From contig JAGAKP010000067.1 of NCBI GenBank assembly GCA_017625615.1, positions 1-41,122 on the forward strand: a stretch of DNA of 41,122 nt, given 5' to 3'. Positions within the stretch are counted from its first letter, which is position 1. Each line of letters starts with the position of its first letter. The notes beneath the pieces are model-generated. The model was not told the DNA's origin. It made no database searches and saw nothing but the letters and a program-made list of their open reading frames with translations. The translations under genes were made by a program, and so were the position numbers. Shown here piece by piece: positions 25,570-34,648 of this stretch. This DNA comes from Clostridia bacterium. Its GTDB lineage: Bacteria > Bacillota > Clostridia > Oscillospirales > CAG-382.

Positions 25570-26973
25570 TTATTTGGTTTGCGCTTTTTCGGAGAAGAAG
25601 GAGCGAACGTTCTTTATATTAAACTTGCTCATTTCCTCTTCGTTTACCTCTACGGTCTTTGCAAGGTCGGCAATATACTTTGTAAACTTTTCGCCGATGA
25701 TGGTATCGGAAACGGATTCGGTGTACTTTTCGATATCTTTATCGTCAAACTCAACGTGCTTGAAGATGTAATAGCCGTAGCGTCCGTACTGATAGATAAA
25801 GTAATCTCCTACCTCGGTGGTCTTGAACAGCTCAAAGAGATCCTTGCCGAGAGAATCGTCTTCCTTGTGGACTACCATTCCTTCGCCGTAGGTATATTCC
25901 TCGTCCTCGGACTTTTCAAATTCCGCTTCGCCGCTCTTGATCTTTTCAAGAAGCGCTTCTGCTTCCGCCTTTACTCTTTGAGAGGTGAGGCTTGCCTTTA
26001 CGTCCTTTTCAAGCTTGGTAAATGCGCTTTCGTCAAGCTCTTCCTTGAGCATAAGATGATAGCCGTAGGTGGTTTCAACGACGCGTGTCTCCCCTACCTC
26101 CATTTCGAAGGCGGCTTTCTCAAACTCGGCAACCATTTCTCCGTAAGAGAAGGTGTACTGAATATTACTGTCCTCGTTATCCTTTTCAAAATCGGAGAAG
26201 GATGCTTCGCCGGACTGAATAGCGGCAAGGTTTGCTTCTGCCTTTTCCTTCTTCGCCTTCTTTTCGGCATCGGTAGCCTTATCGGTGAGGTAAAGTATAT
26301 GCTTTACGGTAACGTAATCGGAAAGGAAGTATTCCTTTGCCTGTTCGGTGGTGATATCCTCATCGATTATAGCGTTGCCGGATCCGTCAACGGTCTCAAA
26401 AAGAATATAATCGTAATTCCAATAATCGGAAAGGTATTCCACAACCTCGTCCTTGCTGACGGAAAGGGTTCCGTCGGAAACGAGATAATCCTGCATAAGC
26501 TTGATATACTGATATGCGTTAAGGTATTCCACGAGCATATCGTAATCTGCGCCGTACTCGGCAAGCTCAAGATTAAGAAGATCCTTGCTTCCGGCAGTAT
26601 CGATGTAATCCTTGATGAGTGCGTCAACCTCGGAAGCGAGGCTTTCGTCGGTAACGGAAATATCGTGCTCCTTGCAGAACTTCATTGCAACGAGCATATT
26701 GCAGAATTCCGTCTCAACGTAATCCGTCCAGGTGATCTTGTTTTCCTGATCGTAGTATTCATCCCAGAATTCGGGAGTGGAAGAAATATCCATTTTATAG
26801 TAATAATAGAGATATTCCTCAACTGCTCTCTTTTCGATAGCAAGGTGAAGAGCGTACATAGAGCTGTCTAATGACATACCCTCGTAGGTAGCGATAACGG
26901 GACTGCTTGAGCAGGCGCACAAGGAAAGCACCATTATAACACCCAGAAGTATGCAAAGTGATTTTTTAAGCAT
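25570..26973 (-). CDS. PrsA/SurA-like peptidyl-prolyl isomerase lipoprotein
   Basis: A 467-aa lipoprotein that probably helps exported proteins fold outside the membrane. The N-terminus has a lipobox ending LCAC with the lipidated Cys at residue 21. A helical SurA-N-like region follows (about 30-215). A parvulin domain occurs at about 235-345, starting VKHILYLTDKATD and ending ETTYGYHLMLKEEL. A second, degenerate repeat of that kind may exist at 350-430 (GEGMVVHKEDDSLGKDLFEL). The start has GGAGGAA upstream. A promoter at 27003-27031 lies across the end of mfd. This neighbourhood (pth, mfd, foldase) is common in Bacillota. Confidence 0.9.
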   Translation of the reverse strand: MLKKSLCILLGVIMVLSLCACSSSPVIATYEGMSLDSSMYALHLAIEKRAVEEYLYYYYKMDISSTPEFWDEYYDQENKITWTDYVETEFCNMLVAMKFCKEHDISVTDESLASEVDALIKDYIDTAGSKDLLNLELAEYGADYDMLVEYLNAYQYIKLMQDYLVSDGTLSVSKDEVVEYLSDYWNYDYILFETVDGSGNAIIDEDITTEQAKEYFLSDYVTVKHILYLTDKATDAEKKAKKEKAEANLAAIQSGEASFSDFEKDNEDSNIQYTFSYGEMVAEFEKAAFEMEVGETRVVETTYGYHLMLKEELDESAFTKLEKDVKASLTSQRVKAEAEALLEKIKSGEAEFEKSEDEEYTYGEGMVVHKEDDSLGKDLFELFKTTEVGDYFIYQYGRYGYYIFKHVEFDDKDIEKYTESVSDTIIGEKFTKYIADLAKTVEVNEEEMSKFNIKNVRSFFSEKAQTK

Positions 26974-27002
26974 TTTAAAATTCCTCCATTGGTCGTGGAT
27001 AT

Positions 27003-27031
27003 ATTATATTACAAAAATCAGCCGTTGTCTA
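27003..27031 (-). promoter_or_regulatory. Promoter of the PrsA-like gene inside the end of mfd
   Basis: On the minus strand TAGACA (27031-27026), 17 bases, then TATAAT (27008-27003). The -35 lies within the last codons of mfd. The leader would be about 25 nt. Confidence 0.7.
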
Positions 27032-30000
27032 CACTGTTTTGCAGTATTTTTTTAAAGTTCTCCAAAATTTCGGAAACCGTATCCAAAAGGTCCTCGTTGG
27101 GAGCGGGACGGTAAGCGAAATGAGGTCTGCCTCCGAAGGAGAGCATCATCTTGCCTCGGTATTTGGGGTCGGACGCCAGCAATGTGCACGCGCGGGCATC
27201 TACCTGATCGGGGAAAAAGGAGATAAGTCCGCGTTTTTGCTCGATAAGCTTTATTCCGCAGGAGCAAGCGCTGTTGCGGACGAGGGCTACACGAACGAGA
27301 TTCCAAAGTGTCGGGGGGATATCTCCGAATCGGTCAAGCAATTCGTCAAGAAGATCGTCCCTCTCCTCCTCGGACTCTATACAGGCGATCTTTCGGTACA
27401 CGTCAATACGCATCTGGGAAGAGGAAATATAGTCCTCCGGAATAAATGCGCTTACGGAAATATCAACGGTGCAATCCCGCTTGGGCATTTTTGGTCTGCC
27501 CTTAAGCTCCTCCACAGCTTCTTCAAGTATCTTTACGTAAAGATCGTATCCGATAGCCTCCATCTGACCGCTTTGCTCGGCGCCGAGCACGTTGCCCGCA
27601 CCGCGAAGCTCAAGGTCACGCATGGCTATCTTGAAGCCGCTTCCGAATTCGGTGAATTCACGTATGGCGTCAAGACGCTTTTCCGCTATTTCCTTAAGGA
27701 TGCTTCCCGTGCGGTAAGTGAAGTAGGCGTATGCCTTGCGTGCGGAGCGTCCGACGCGTCCGCGAAGCTGATGAAGCTGTGATAGTCCCATATGATCGGC
27801 ATTTTCGATAACCAACGTATTGGCGTTGGGAACGTCAATTCCCGTTTCTATTATGGTGGTGCAGACCAGTACGTCTATTTCCCCTCTCACCATATTTTCC
27901 CATATCTCTCCAAGCTCTTCCTTGCTCATTTTACCGTGAGCAACTGCTACGACCGCATCGGGAAAAGCCTCGCCCAGCTTTTTGGCGCAGGAGTGAATGG
28001 TTTCTACAACGTTGTGAAGATAGAACACCTGACCGCCTCTGCGCAACTCACGTCTTACGGCTTCGTGAATAACGGCGTCATCGTGCTCGAGCACGAAGGT
28101 CTGTACGGGAATACGGTCGGATGGTGCTTCCTCAAGGACGGACATATCTCTTATTCCCGATAAAGCCATATTGAGGGTACGGGGTATGGGGGTTGCGGTA
28201 AGGGTGAGAACGTCCACGTTTTCGGAAAGCGTCTTTAATTTTTCCTTATGAGTAACGCCGAAGCGTTGCTCTTCGTCTATGATAAGGAGACCGAGGTCCT
28301 TGAACTTAATATCCTTTTGAAGTATTCTGTGAGTTCCGACTACGATATCCACCTTGCCGATACGCAAATCCTCAAGGGTCTGCGCCTGCTCTGCCTTGGT
28401 GCGGAAGCGGGACAGCATTGCAACCTTAACGGGAAATGCACGGAAGCGGGACAGCATGGTCTGATAATGCTGCATTGCGAGAATGGTGGTGGGAACCAGA
28501 ACGGCAACCTGCTTGCCCGATACCACAGCCTTGAAGGCGGCGCGGAGCGCGACCTCGGTCTTGCCGAAGCCTACGTCACCGCACAGCAGTCGGTCCATGG
28601 GAACGGGACTTTCCATATCCTTTTTGATATCCTCGGCGGCACGGAGCTGATCGTCGGTCTCGTCGTATTCGAACATAGACTCGAATTCCTCCTGCATCTC
28701 TTCATCGGGAGGATATGCAAAGCCTTCCTTAAGCTGTCGGGCAGCGTAAAGCTCGATAAGCTCCTTGGCGATATCCTTAGCGGCGCTCTTTGCTCGCGCT
28801 TTGGTTCTCTGCCATTCGGATGTACCCATTTTTGAAAGCTTTGTGCTTTCGTTGCCGATATATTTTGAAACAAGATCAAGCTGGTTGCAGGGGACGTACA
28901 AAACGTCGCTTCCCGCATAACGAAGCTTGATATAATCCTTTGAAACGCCTTCAACGGTAAGGTTGGTTATGCCCTCGTATCTGCCGATACCGTGGTTTGC
29001 GTGAACGACGAGGTCTCCCACCGTAAGGTCGGCGTAGGAAGCGATGCGCTCGCTTTTGGTAACCTTTTTACGTATTCTCTCTTTTCTGCGGGCGGATACG
29101 TTCTGGAGAGTATCGGTATCCGTATATAGGATAAAGTTGGCGCGGGGAAGCTCAAATCCGCAAAGAGACTGATTTCCGTTAAGAGTGCCGACACCCGCAA
29201 GTCCCTTATGAAGCTCGCCGGTAAAGCGATAGCAACCGATATTTCTTTCGTTAAGGGCAGAAAGCATATTGTCGGCGGCACGGTCGCTTACCGTCAAGAT
29301 CAACACGTTACGCTTAAGCTCAACCGAGGATTTGAGATCGTCGGCAAGAAGCTCGAGGTTTGATAAATAAGAGTTGACGGATTTGGTGAGAACGGTATAT
29401 TCGTCTCTGTAATCGAACAGCTTGTTGGCACCGGAAAAATAATCAAGGGCAAGTGTCTTTTTGGATACTGCGGAAACGAGAGAATCAAGATCCATATGAG
29501 GCAATTCGCTTCCCGCAGGAAGAATTCCGCTTTCCGCAAGGGAGGCAAAGGTCTGCTCCGTCTGCCAGCAAAAGGCAGAAGCACGATCCTTTATACGGGG
29601 GGTGTTCACGGTTATAACGGCATAGTCCGACATATAATCAAGAACCGTTGCTCTCTGTTCGTAAACGAAGGAGGCGTATTTATCAAGGGCTGTGATACGC
29701 ACGTGGTTTTCGCAGTTGTCCTTTTCCTTGTAAAGGAGGTCGCGGAGCTTTTCGCTTCCGTTGAATTTTTTTATCTGCTTGCTTATCTGTGAAGCAATAT
29801 TTTCGTAGGCAAGATTATCGGGAAGAAGCTCGTATACGGGAAGTATACTTACCCTTTCGGTGTTTTCATAACGGCGCTGAGAGGTAACGTCAAAAAATCC
29901 GATAAGGTCGATCTCATCGCCGAAAAAGTCTATACGGAATGGGTTGGGATAGGAAGGAGAAAATACGTCCACTATACCGCCTCTGACAGCAAACTGTCCT

Positions 30001-30506
30001 TCACCCTCTACCTGCTCGGTACGGGAATATCCGAGGAGAGAAAGCCAGGAGGAAAGCTGTGAAACGGACATGGTCTCACCTGTGCGGAGATGCAAGGTTA
30101 TGTCCTGCAGGATTTCGGGAGGAACGGTATATTGCATTACCGCGTCGGGCACGGTAACTACTGCATCCACGTCCCCGTCGAGAAGAGAATACAGCACGCC
30201 TATACGCTGCTGCTCAAACTCACGGGAATATCCCTTTACGTTATCAAAAACGAAATCGCGGGCAGGGAGAAAAAGTACCTTGCCCATATAGTTTTCAAGC
30301 TCTGCGCGGAGGCGCTGTGCCTCACGCTCATCGGGGGTTATTATAAGCAGCTTTTTGCCCGTTTCCTTTGAAAAAGCGGTGCAGAAAAGGGGGCTGGCGG
30401 CGTCGCACACCCCTGTTGCAACGCACGGAACCCGTCCCTTATTATAGTTTTCGGTCAACGCCGAAAACTCGGTATCAAGTAAAAATTGTGATATTACAGT
30501 ATTCAT
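27018..30506 (-). CDS. mfd: Transcription-repair coupling factor
   Basis: A 1162-aa DNA translocase that removes RNA polymerase stalled at lesions and recruits UvrA. The N-terminal UvrB-like region covers about residues 1-350. The RNA-polymerase-interacting (CarD-like) domain is at about 490-560 and includes GDLVVHANHGIGRYEG. The RecG-like helicase core has Walker A GDVGFGKTE near 645 and DEEQRFG near 745. The C-terminal TRCF domain occurs at about 1000-1110 (VYRKIACIESEEERDDLLDE). Length matches the family. The ATG lies five bases after the pth stop and has no clear Shine-Dalgarno site, so translation is probably coupled to pth. Confidence 0.97.
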   Translation of the reverse strand: MNTVISQFLLDTEFSALTENYNKGRVPCVATGVCDAASPLFCTAFSKETGKKLLIITPDEREAQRLRAELENYMGKVLFLPARDFVFDNVKGYSREFEQQRIGVLYSLLDGDVDAVVTVPDAVMQYTVPPEILQDITLHLRTGETMSVSQLSSWLSLLGYSRTEQVEGEGQFAVRGGIVDVFSPSYPNPFRIDFFGDEIDLIGFFDVTSQRRYENTERVSILPVYELLPDNLAYENIASQISKQIKKFNGSEKLRDLLYKEKDNCENHVRITALDKYASFVYEQRATVLDYMSDYAVITVNTPRIKDRASAFCWQTEQTFASLAESGILPAGSELPHMDLDSLVSAVSKKTLALDYFSGANKLFDYRDEYTVLTKSVNSYLSNLELLADDLKSSVELKRNVLILTVSDRAADNMLSALNERNIGCYRFTGELHKGLAGVGTLNGNQSLCGFELPRANFILYTDTDTLQNVSARRKERIRKKVTKSERIASYADLTVGDLVVHANHGIGRYEGITNLTVEGVSKDYIKLRYAGSDVLYVPCNQLDLVSKYIGNESTKLSKMGTSEWQRTKARAKSAAKDIAKELIELYAARQLKEGFAYPPDEEMQEEFESMFEYDETDDQLRAAEDIKKDMESPVPMDRLLCGDVGFGKTEVALRAAFKAVVSGKQVAVLVPTTILAMQHYQTMLSRFRAFPVKVAMLSRFRTKAEQAQTLEDLRIGKVDIVVGTHRILQKDIKFKDLGLLIIDEEQRFGVTHKEKLKTLSENVDVLTLTATPIPRTLNMALSGIRDMSVLEEAPSDRIPVQTFVLEHDDAVIHEAVRRELRRGGQVFYLHNVVETIHSCAKKLGEAFPDAVVAVAHGKMSKEELGEIWENMVRGEIDVLVCTTIIETGIDVPNANTLVIENADHMGLSQLHQLRGRVGRSARKAYAYFTYRTGSILKEIAEKRLDAIREFTEFGSGFKIAMRDLELRGAGNVLGAEQSGQMEAIGYDLYVKILEEAVEELKGRPKMPKRDCTVDISVSAFIPEDYISSSQMRIDVYRKIACIESEEERDDLLDELLDRFGDIPPTLWNLVRVALVRNSACSCGIKLIEQKRGLISFFPDQVDARACTLLASDPKYRGKMMLSFGGRPHFAYRPAPNEDLLDTVSEILENFKKILQNSVDNG

Positions 30507-30511
30507 ATTTT

Positions 30512-31099
30512 TCAGTTAAAAAGGTTCATAGCCTTGTCGGTCTCGCCGGAAATTATAAGCTCGACAGCCTTGTAAACGTCGTCAAAACGAGCGCTGACAG
30601 CTTTAATTTCAGCCGCAGAGAAGGATGACAGCACCCAATCCGCCATATCGTAATCGGGATGGGGCTTTTCTCCTACGCCGATCTTTACACGGGGAAAATC
30701 CTGAGTACCGAGATGCTCGATAAGTGACTTTATTCCGTTATGACCGCCTGCGCTTCCCTTTCTCCGTATGCGGAGCGAGCCTACGCCGATGGCGCAATCG
30801 TCAAACAAAACGATTATTTTTTCTGCAGGTACCTTATAAAAGCGGGCGGCGGCTGAAACTGCTTCACCCGAATTGTTCATATACGTTTGGGGCTTCATAA
30901 GTAAAACCTTTTTGCCGCATATCTCGGTCTTGCCGCAGAGCGCTCTGTGCTTCAAGGAATTGATTCTCGTTTTGCATATTTCCGCTGTTCTGTCTATAGC
31001 TCTGAAGCCTGCGTTGTGGCGGGTATTATCGTAGCGCGGTTCGGGATTTCCCAAGCCGACCACTATGTATTCTATACCCGGTGACGAAAACAAACCCAT
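30512..31099 (-). CDS. pth: Peptidyl-tRNA hydrolase
   Basis: A 195-aa enzyme that frees tRNA from prematurely released peptidyl-tRNA. The N-terminal motif VGLGNPEPRYDNTRHNAGF contains the catalytic His, and MKPQTYMNNSG and GSAGGHNGIKSLIEHLG follow. The conserved DDLDLP segment reads DDCAIG here, keeping the first Asp pair but not the rest. GGAGGGG precedes the ATG. It is the first gene of the pth-mfd unit, divergent from ppdK. Confidence 0.96.
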   Translation of the reverse strand: MGLFSSPGIEYIVVGLGNPEPRYDNTRHNAGFRAIDRTAEICKTRINSLKHRALCGKTEICGKKVLLMKPQTYMNNSGEAVSAAARFYKVPAEKIIVLFDDCAIGVGSLRIRRKGSAGGHNGIKSLIEHLGTQDFPRVKIGVGEKPHPDYDMADWVLSSFSAAEIKAVSARFDDVYKAVELIISGETDKAMNLFN

Positions 31100-31127
31100 A
31101 TCGGTATCCCCTCCTTCGGAGTGTAAG

Positions 31128-31154
31128 TTTATATCTTTTAACCAAATTTGTCAA
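31128..31154 (-). promoter_or_regulatory. Promoter of pth-mfd
   Basis: On the minus strand a perfect TTGACA (31154-31149) is followed 15 bases on by TATAAA (31133-31128). A -10 of TAAACT at 17-base spacing is an alternative reading. Confidence 0.55.
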
Positions 31155-31195
31155 GTGGATAAAATAAATAATATGTATAAAGTTGAAAAAAACTA

Positions 31196-31223
31196 TAGAC
31201 AAAACGAAAAATTATGTTATAAT
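31196..31223 (+). promoter_or_regulatory. Promoter of ppdK
   Basis: TAGACA, 16 bases, then a perfect TATAAT. Transcription should start near 31230, giving a leader of about 27 nt that contains GGAGG. Confidence 0.7.
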
Positions 31224-31256
31224 ATATCGGATAAATTAAAAAACGGAGGTACACAC

Positions 31257-33884
31257 ATGGCAGAAAAAAAGTATGTCTATATGTTTTCAGAAGGTAACGG
31301 TTCCATGCGCGAGCTGCTCGGCGGCAAGGGCGCAAACCTTGCAGAGATGACAAATCTCGGCTTACCTGTCCCCCAGGGCTTTACGATCTCAACAGAGGCT
31401 TGTACTCGTTACTATGATGACGGCAAGAAGATAGGCGAGGATATCAAGGCTCAGATCTTAGAATATATCGGAAAGATGGAAGAAGTCACCGGCAAAAAGT
31501 TCGGCGACACCGAAAATCCCTTGCTGGTTTCCGTAAGATCCGGTGCACGTGCATCCATGCCCGGTATGATGGATACCATTCTAAACCTCGGTCTTAACGA
31601 AAAAGTTGTTAACGTTATCGCTGAGAAATCCGGCAATCCCAGATGGGCTTGGGACTGCTACAGAAGATTTATACAGATGTATTCCGACGTAGTTATGGAA
31701 GTCGGTAAAAAGTACTTTGAACAGCTTATTGACAAACTTAAGGAAGAAAAGGGCGTTACTCAGGACGTTGACCTGAATGCAGACGACCTTAAATACCTTG
31801 CTTCTCAGTTCAAGCAGGAATACAAGAGCAAGATCGGTGCGGACTTCCCCGATGATCCTATCGAGCAGCTCTTCGGCGCAATTACCGCAGTATTCAGAAG
31901 CTGGGATAACCCCAGAGCAAACGTTTACAGACGTGATAACGATATTCCCTACAGCTGGGGCACCGCAGTTAACGTACAGATGATGGCCTTCGGTAACATG
32001 GGTGACACCTCCGGTACCGGCGTTGCATTCACCCGTGACCCCGCAACCGGCGAAAAGCGTCTTATGGGCGAATTCCTTATGAACGCTCAGGGCGAAGACG
32101 TTGTTGCAGGCGTTCGTACTCCCCTTCCCATCGCAAAGATGGCAGAGGTCATGCCCGAATGCTTTGAACAGTTTACCAATATTTGTAATATTCTTGAAAA
32201 CCATTACCGCGATATGCAGGATATGGAATTCACCATAGAAGACAGAAAGCTTTATATGCTTCAGACCAGAAACGGCAAGAGAACCGCACAGGCAGCTCTT
32301 AAGATAGCTTGCGATCTGGTTGACGAGGGTATGATCACCGAGGAAAAAGCAGTTCTTATGATCGACCCCAGAAATCTGGATACCCTTCTCCATCCTCAGT
32401 TCAGCACCGACGCACTTAAGAAGGCTGTTCCCATGGCAAAGGCTCTTGCAGCTTCTCCCGGAGCGGCTTGCGGTAAGGTAGTATTCACCGCAGAGGACGC
32501 AAAGGAATGGAACGAGCGCGGCGAAAAGGTTATACTCGTAAGACTTGAGACCTCTCCCGAGGATATCGAGGGTATGAAGGCCGCTCAGGGTATACTCACC
32601 GTACGCGGCGGTATGACCAGCCACGCAGCAGTTGTTGCACGCGGTATGGGTACCTGCTGTGTATCCGGCTGCTCCGCTATCGCTATGGACGAGGAGAACA
32701 AGAAGTTCGTTCTCGCAGGCAAGACCTTCAATGAGGGCGACGAGATCTCCATCGACGGCTCCACCGGTAATATTTACGACGGTATCATTCCCACCGTTGA
32801 CGCTAAAATCGTTGGCGAGCTCAGCAGAATTATGGATTGGGCTGACAAGTTCAGAGTTCTTAAGATCCGCACCAACGCCGACACCAAGAAGGATGCCGAA
32901 AAGGCATACGAGCTTGGCGCAGAGGGTATCGGTCTCTGCCGTACCGAGCACATGTTCTTCGATAAGATCGACGCTATCCGCGAAATGATCTGCTCCGACA
33001 CCGTTGAGCAGAGAGAAAAAGCGCTTGCAAAGATACTTCCCCTCCAGCAGGCTGACTTTGAAAGTCTTTACGAGGCTATGCAGGGTAATCCCGTAACCAT
33101 CCGTTACCTGGATCCTCCTCTCCACGAGTTCGTTCCCACCGAGGAAAAGGATATAGAAAAGCTTGCAGAGGCTCAGGGCAAGACCGTTAAACAGATCAAG
33201 GACATCATCGCTTCCCTTCACGAGTTCAACCCCATGATGGGTCACAGAGGATGCCGCCTTGCAGTAACTTATCCCGAAATCGCCGCAATGCAGACGAGAG
33301 CAGTCATTCGCGCAGCTCTCGCAGTTCAGGCTCGTCATCCCGAATGGACTATGGTTCCCGAAATCATGATCCCTCTCGTAGGCGACGTAAAAGAGCTTGC
33401 TTACGTTAAGAAGACAGTTGTTACCACCGCAAACGAAGAGCTTGCAAATGCAAACAGCGAAATGAAGTACAAGGTCGGCACCATGATCGAGATCCCCCGT
33501 GCAGCACTCACCGCTGACGAGATCGCAAAGGAAGCTGAATTCTTCTCCTTCGGTACCAACGACCTTACTCAGATGACCTTCGGCTTCTCCCGCGATGACG
33601 CAGGTAAGTTCCTTGATGCATACTACGACAGCAAGATCTATGAAAGCGATCCCTTTGCACGTCTTGACCAGACCGGCGTTGGTAGGCTTGTTGAAATGGC
33701 TGCAAAGCTTGGTAAGCAGACCCGTCCCGACATCAAGCTCGGTATCTGCGGCGAACACGGCGGAGATCCTTCTTCCGTTGAATTCTGCCACAGAGTCGGA
33801 CTTTCTTACGTTTCCTGCTCTCCCTTCAGAGTTCCCATCGCACGCCTTGCCGCTGCACAGGCTGCTATCAAAGAATCTAAGTAA
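31257..33884 (+). CDS. ppdK: Pyruvate, phosphate dikinase
   Basis: A cytoplasmic 875-aa enzyme that interconverts pyruvate, ATP and phosphate with PEP, AMP and PPi, often used by fermenting clostridia in place of pyruvate kinase. The N-terminal ATP-grasp domain has LLGGKGANLAEMTNLGLPVP. The phosphohistidine motif GGMTSHAAVVARGMG puts His at residue 456. The C-terminal PEP/pyruvate barrel has GICGEHGGDP with the catalytic Cys at 831, both as expected for the family. ATG 31257 has GGAGG seven bases upstream and gives the usual length; the frame is open further upstream but crosses the promoter. A terminator follows. The last codons are echoed by a remnant at about 34541-34590. Confidence 0.98.
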   Translation: MAEKKYVYMFSEGNGSMRELLGGKGANLAEMTNLGLPVPQGFTISTEACTRYYDDGKKIGEDIKAQILEYIGKMEEVTGKKFGDTENPLLVSVRSGARASMPGMMDTILNLGLNEKVVNVIAEKSGNPRWAWDCYRRFIQMYSDVVMEVGKKYFEQLIDKLKEEKGVTQDVDLNADDLKYLASQFKQEYKSKIGADFPDDPIEQLFGAITAVFRSWDNPRANVYRRDNDIPYSWGTAVNVQMMAFGNMGDTSGTGVAFTRDPATGEKRLMGEFLMNAQGEDVVAGVRTPLPIAKMAEVMPECFEQFTNICNILENHYRDMQDMEFTIEDRKLYMLQTRNGKRTAQAALKIACDLVDEGMITEEKAVLMIDPRNLDTLLHPQFSTDALKKAVPMAKALAASPGAACGKVVFTAEDAKEWNERGEKVILVRLETSPEDIEGMKAAQGILTVRGGMTSHAAVVARGMGTCCVSGCSAIAMDEENKKFVLAGKTFNEGDEISIDGSTGNIYDGIIPTVDAKIVGELSRIMDWADKFRVLKIRTNADTKKDAEKAYELGAEGIGLCRTEHMFFDKIDAIREMICSDTVEQREKALAKILPLQQADFESLYEAMQGNPVTIRYLDPPLHEFVPTEEKDIEKLAEAQGKTVKQIKDIIASLHEFNPMMGHRGCRLAVTYPEIAAMQTRAVIRAALAVQARHPEWTMVPEIMIPLVGDVKELAYVKKTVVTTANEELANANSEMKYKVGTMIEIPRAALTADEIAKEAEFFSFGTNDLTQMTFGFSRDDAGKFLDAYYDSKIYESDPFARLDQTGVGRLVEMAAKLGKQTRPDIKLGICGEHGGDPSSVEFCHRVGLSYVSCSPFRVPIARLAAAQAAIKESK

Positions 33885-33905
33885 TAGGTTTATAAGTAAA
33901 ATTGT

Positions 33906-33937
33906 TCCCTGCCGAAAAATCGGCAGGGAGATTTTTA
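33906..33937 (+). terminator. Terminator of ppdK
   Basis: TCCCTGCCGA and TCGGCAGGGA form a perfect 10-bp stem with an AAAA loop, followed by GATTTTTATT. Confidence 0.9.
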
Positions 33938-33969
33938 TTAAACATATTGTGCTTATGGCTAATATATGA

Positions 33970-33975
33970 TATAAT
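33970..33975 (+). promoter_or_regulatory. Extended -10 promoter for the small AT-rich genes
   Basis: TATAAT is preceded by TGA, the TGn extended -10 form. A poor -35 (TTGTGC) lies 17 bases upstream. It follows the ppdK terminator and would drive the two small genes. Confidence 0.55.
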
Positions 33976-33991
33976 AAACCAAATAGAATTT

Positions 33992-34231
33992 ATGGTGGTG
34001 CAAAGGTTGAATTCACACAAAAGGAAAATGATTGTTCCGATTATCATTACAGTCATTATGATACTGTATTATATTGTGTATTTCGGATTTTTGATTTCTT
34101 TACTTGGTGGTTTTTGGAAATATGTTTTGGGTATTATCCCGCTTGTTTTTTCGGGAATTATGATTTATGTATGCATAGAGAGAATTAATGAAATACAGAA
34201 AGGTGAGGAAGATGATATTAGTAAATACTGA
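33992..34231 (+). CDS. Small two-span membrane protein, unknown function
   Basis: About 79 aa, with spans at about residues 14-35 and 39-60 and a charged C-terminus. I do not recognise a family. The start is uncertain: ATG 33992 lies only about 10 bases after the expected transcription start, TTG 34007 and ATG 34028 are alternatives, and none has a strong ribosome binding site. The stop lies 20 bases inside the next gene. Base composition is more AT-rich than ppdK, with different codon choice, in keeping with acquisition from elsewhere. Confidence 0.6.
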   Translation: MVVQRLNSHKRKMIVPIIITVIMILYYIVYFGFLISLLGGFWKYVLGIIPLVFSGIMIYVCIERINEIQKGEEDDISKY

Positions 34232-34529
34232 TTTTATCAGCGGAAAAGAATTGGAGACACTATCTCTTGTGAAAGGAAGCACGATTCAATCAAAGCACAT
34301 TGGCAAAGACATTGCACAAAGTTTTAAGACTTTGGTTGGAGGAGAACTCAAGGCCTATAACGAAATGATGAATGAGGCGCGTGCCCTTGCCACCAAAAGA
34401 ATGGTTGCAGAAGCAGAAGAATTGGGTGCGGATGCGATTGTGAACATTCGTTATGCCTCTTCTGCTGTTATGCAGGGCGCTGCGGAAGTAATTGTATACG
34501 GTACTGCCGTTAAATTCGTTAATAAATAA
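34212..34529 (+). CDS. YbjQ-family (DUF74) protein
   Basis: A 105-aa cytoplasmic protein with the typical length and pattern of the YbjQ/UPF0145 family, which is annotated as putative heavy-metal-binding. The recognisable parts are the N-terminal MILVNTDFISGKELE, the central NEMMNEARALATKRMVAEAE and ELGADAIVNIRY, and the C-terminal EVIVYGTAVKF. Family members form pentamers; their function is not settled. I chose ATG 34212, which has GAGG a few bases upstream and overlaps the end of the membrane protein gene, so coupling is likely. Confidence 0.9.
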   Translation: MILVNTDFISGKELETLSLVKGSTIQSKHIGKDIAQSFKTLVGGELKAYNEMMNEARALATKRMVAEAEELGADAIVNIRYASSAVMQGAAEVIVYGTAVKFVNK

Positions 34530-34540
34530 TTTCCCTCTTT

Positions 34541-34590
34541 TGCTGATAGCACCACAGGCTGCAATTAAGGAAAACAAGTAATTAGGTTTA
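34541..34590 (+). pseudogene. Remnant of a ppdK 3' end
   Basis: One frame reads LLIAPQAAIKENK then stop, matching the ppdK terminus RLAAAQAAIKESK then stop. About 34 of 40 bases match from CACAGGCTGC through the stop and on to AGGTTTATAA beyond it. Several differences are at third codon positions, as expected of a homologous but diverged gene. No more of ppdK is visible upstream of it. Confidence 0.8.
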
Positions 34591-34604
34591 TAAAACAAAT
34601 AAGC

Positions 34605-34638
34605 AAAAAGTCCGTCCGAGAGATCGGACGGACTTTTT
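34605..34638. terminator. Bidirectional terminator between convergent genes
   Basis: GTCCGTCCGA and TCGGACGGAC form a 10-bp stem with a GAGA loop. It is flanked by AAAAA on the left and TTTTT on the right, so it can work on both strands. Confidence 0.92.
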
Positions 34639-34648
34639 ATATCAGGCT

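Noticed and set aside
25345..26871. A 508-codon open frame opposite the PrsA-like gene
   Set aside because: It is antisense to a lipoprotein gene with a clear lipobox and parvulin domain, and it crosses a hairpin.
30512..31099. Pth inactivated by the changed DDLDLP segment
   Set aside because: The catalytic His, the first Asp pair and the other family motifs are intact, so the change is probably tolerated.
31581..33791. A 736-codon open frame on the minus strand opposite ppdK
   Set aside because: It is fully antisense to a highly conserved gene and explained by the codon bias of ppdK.
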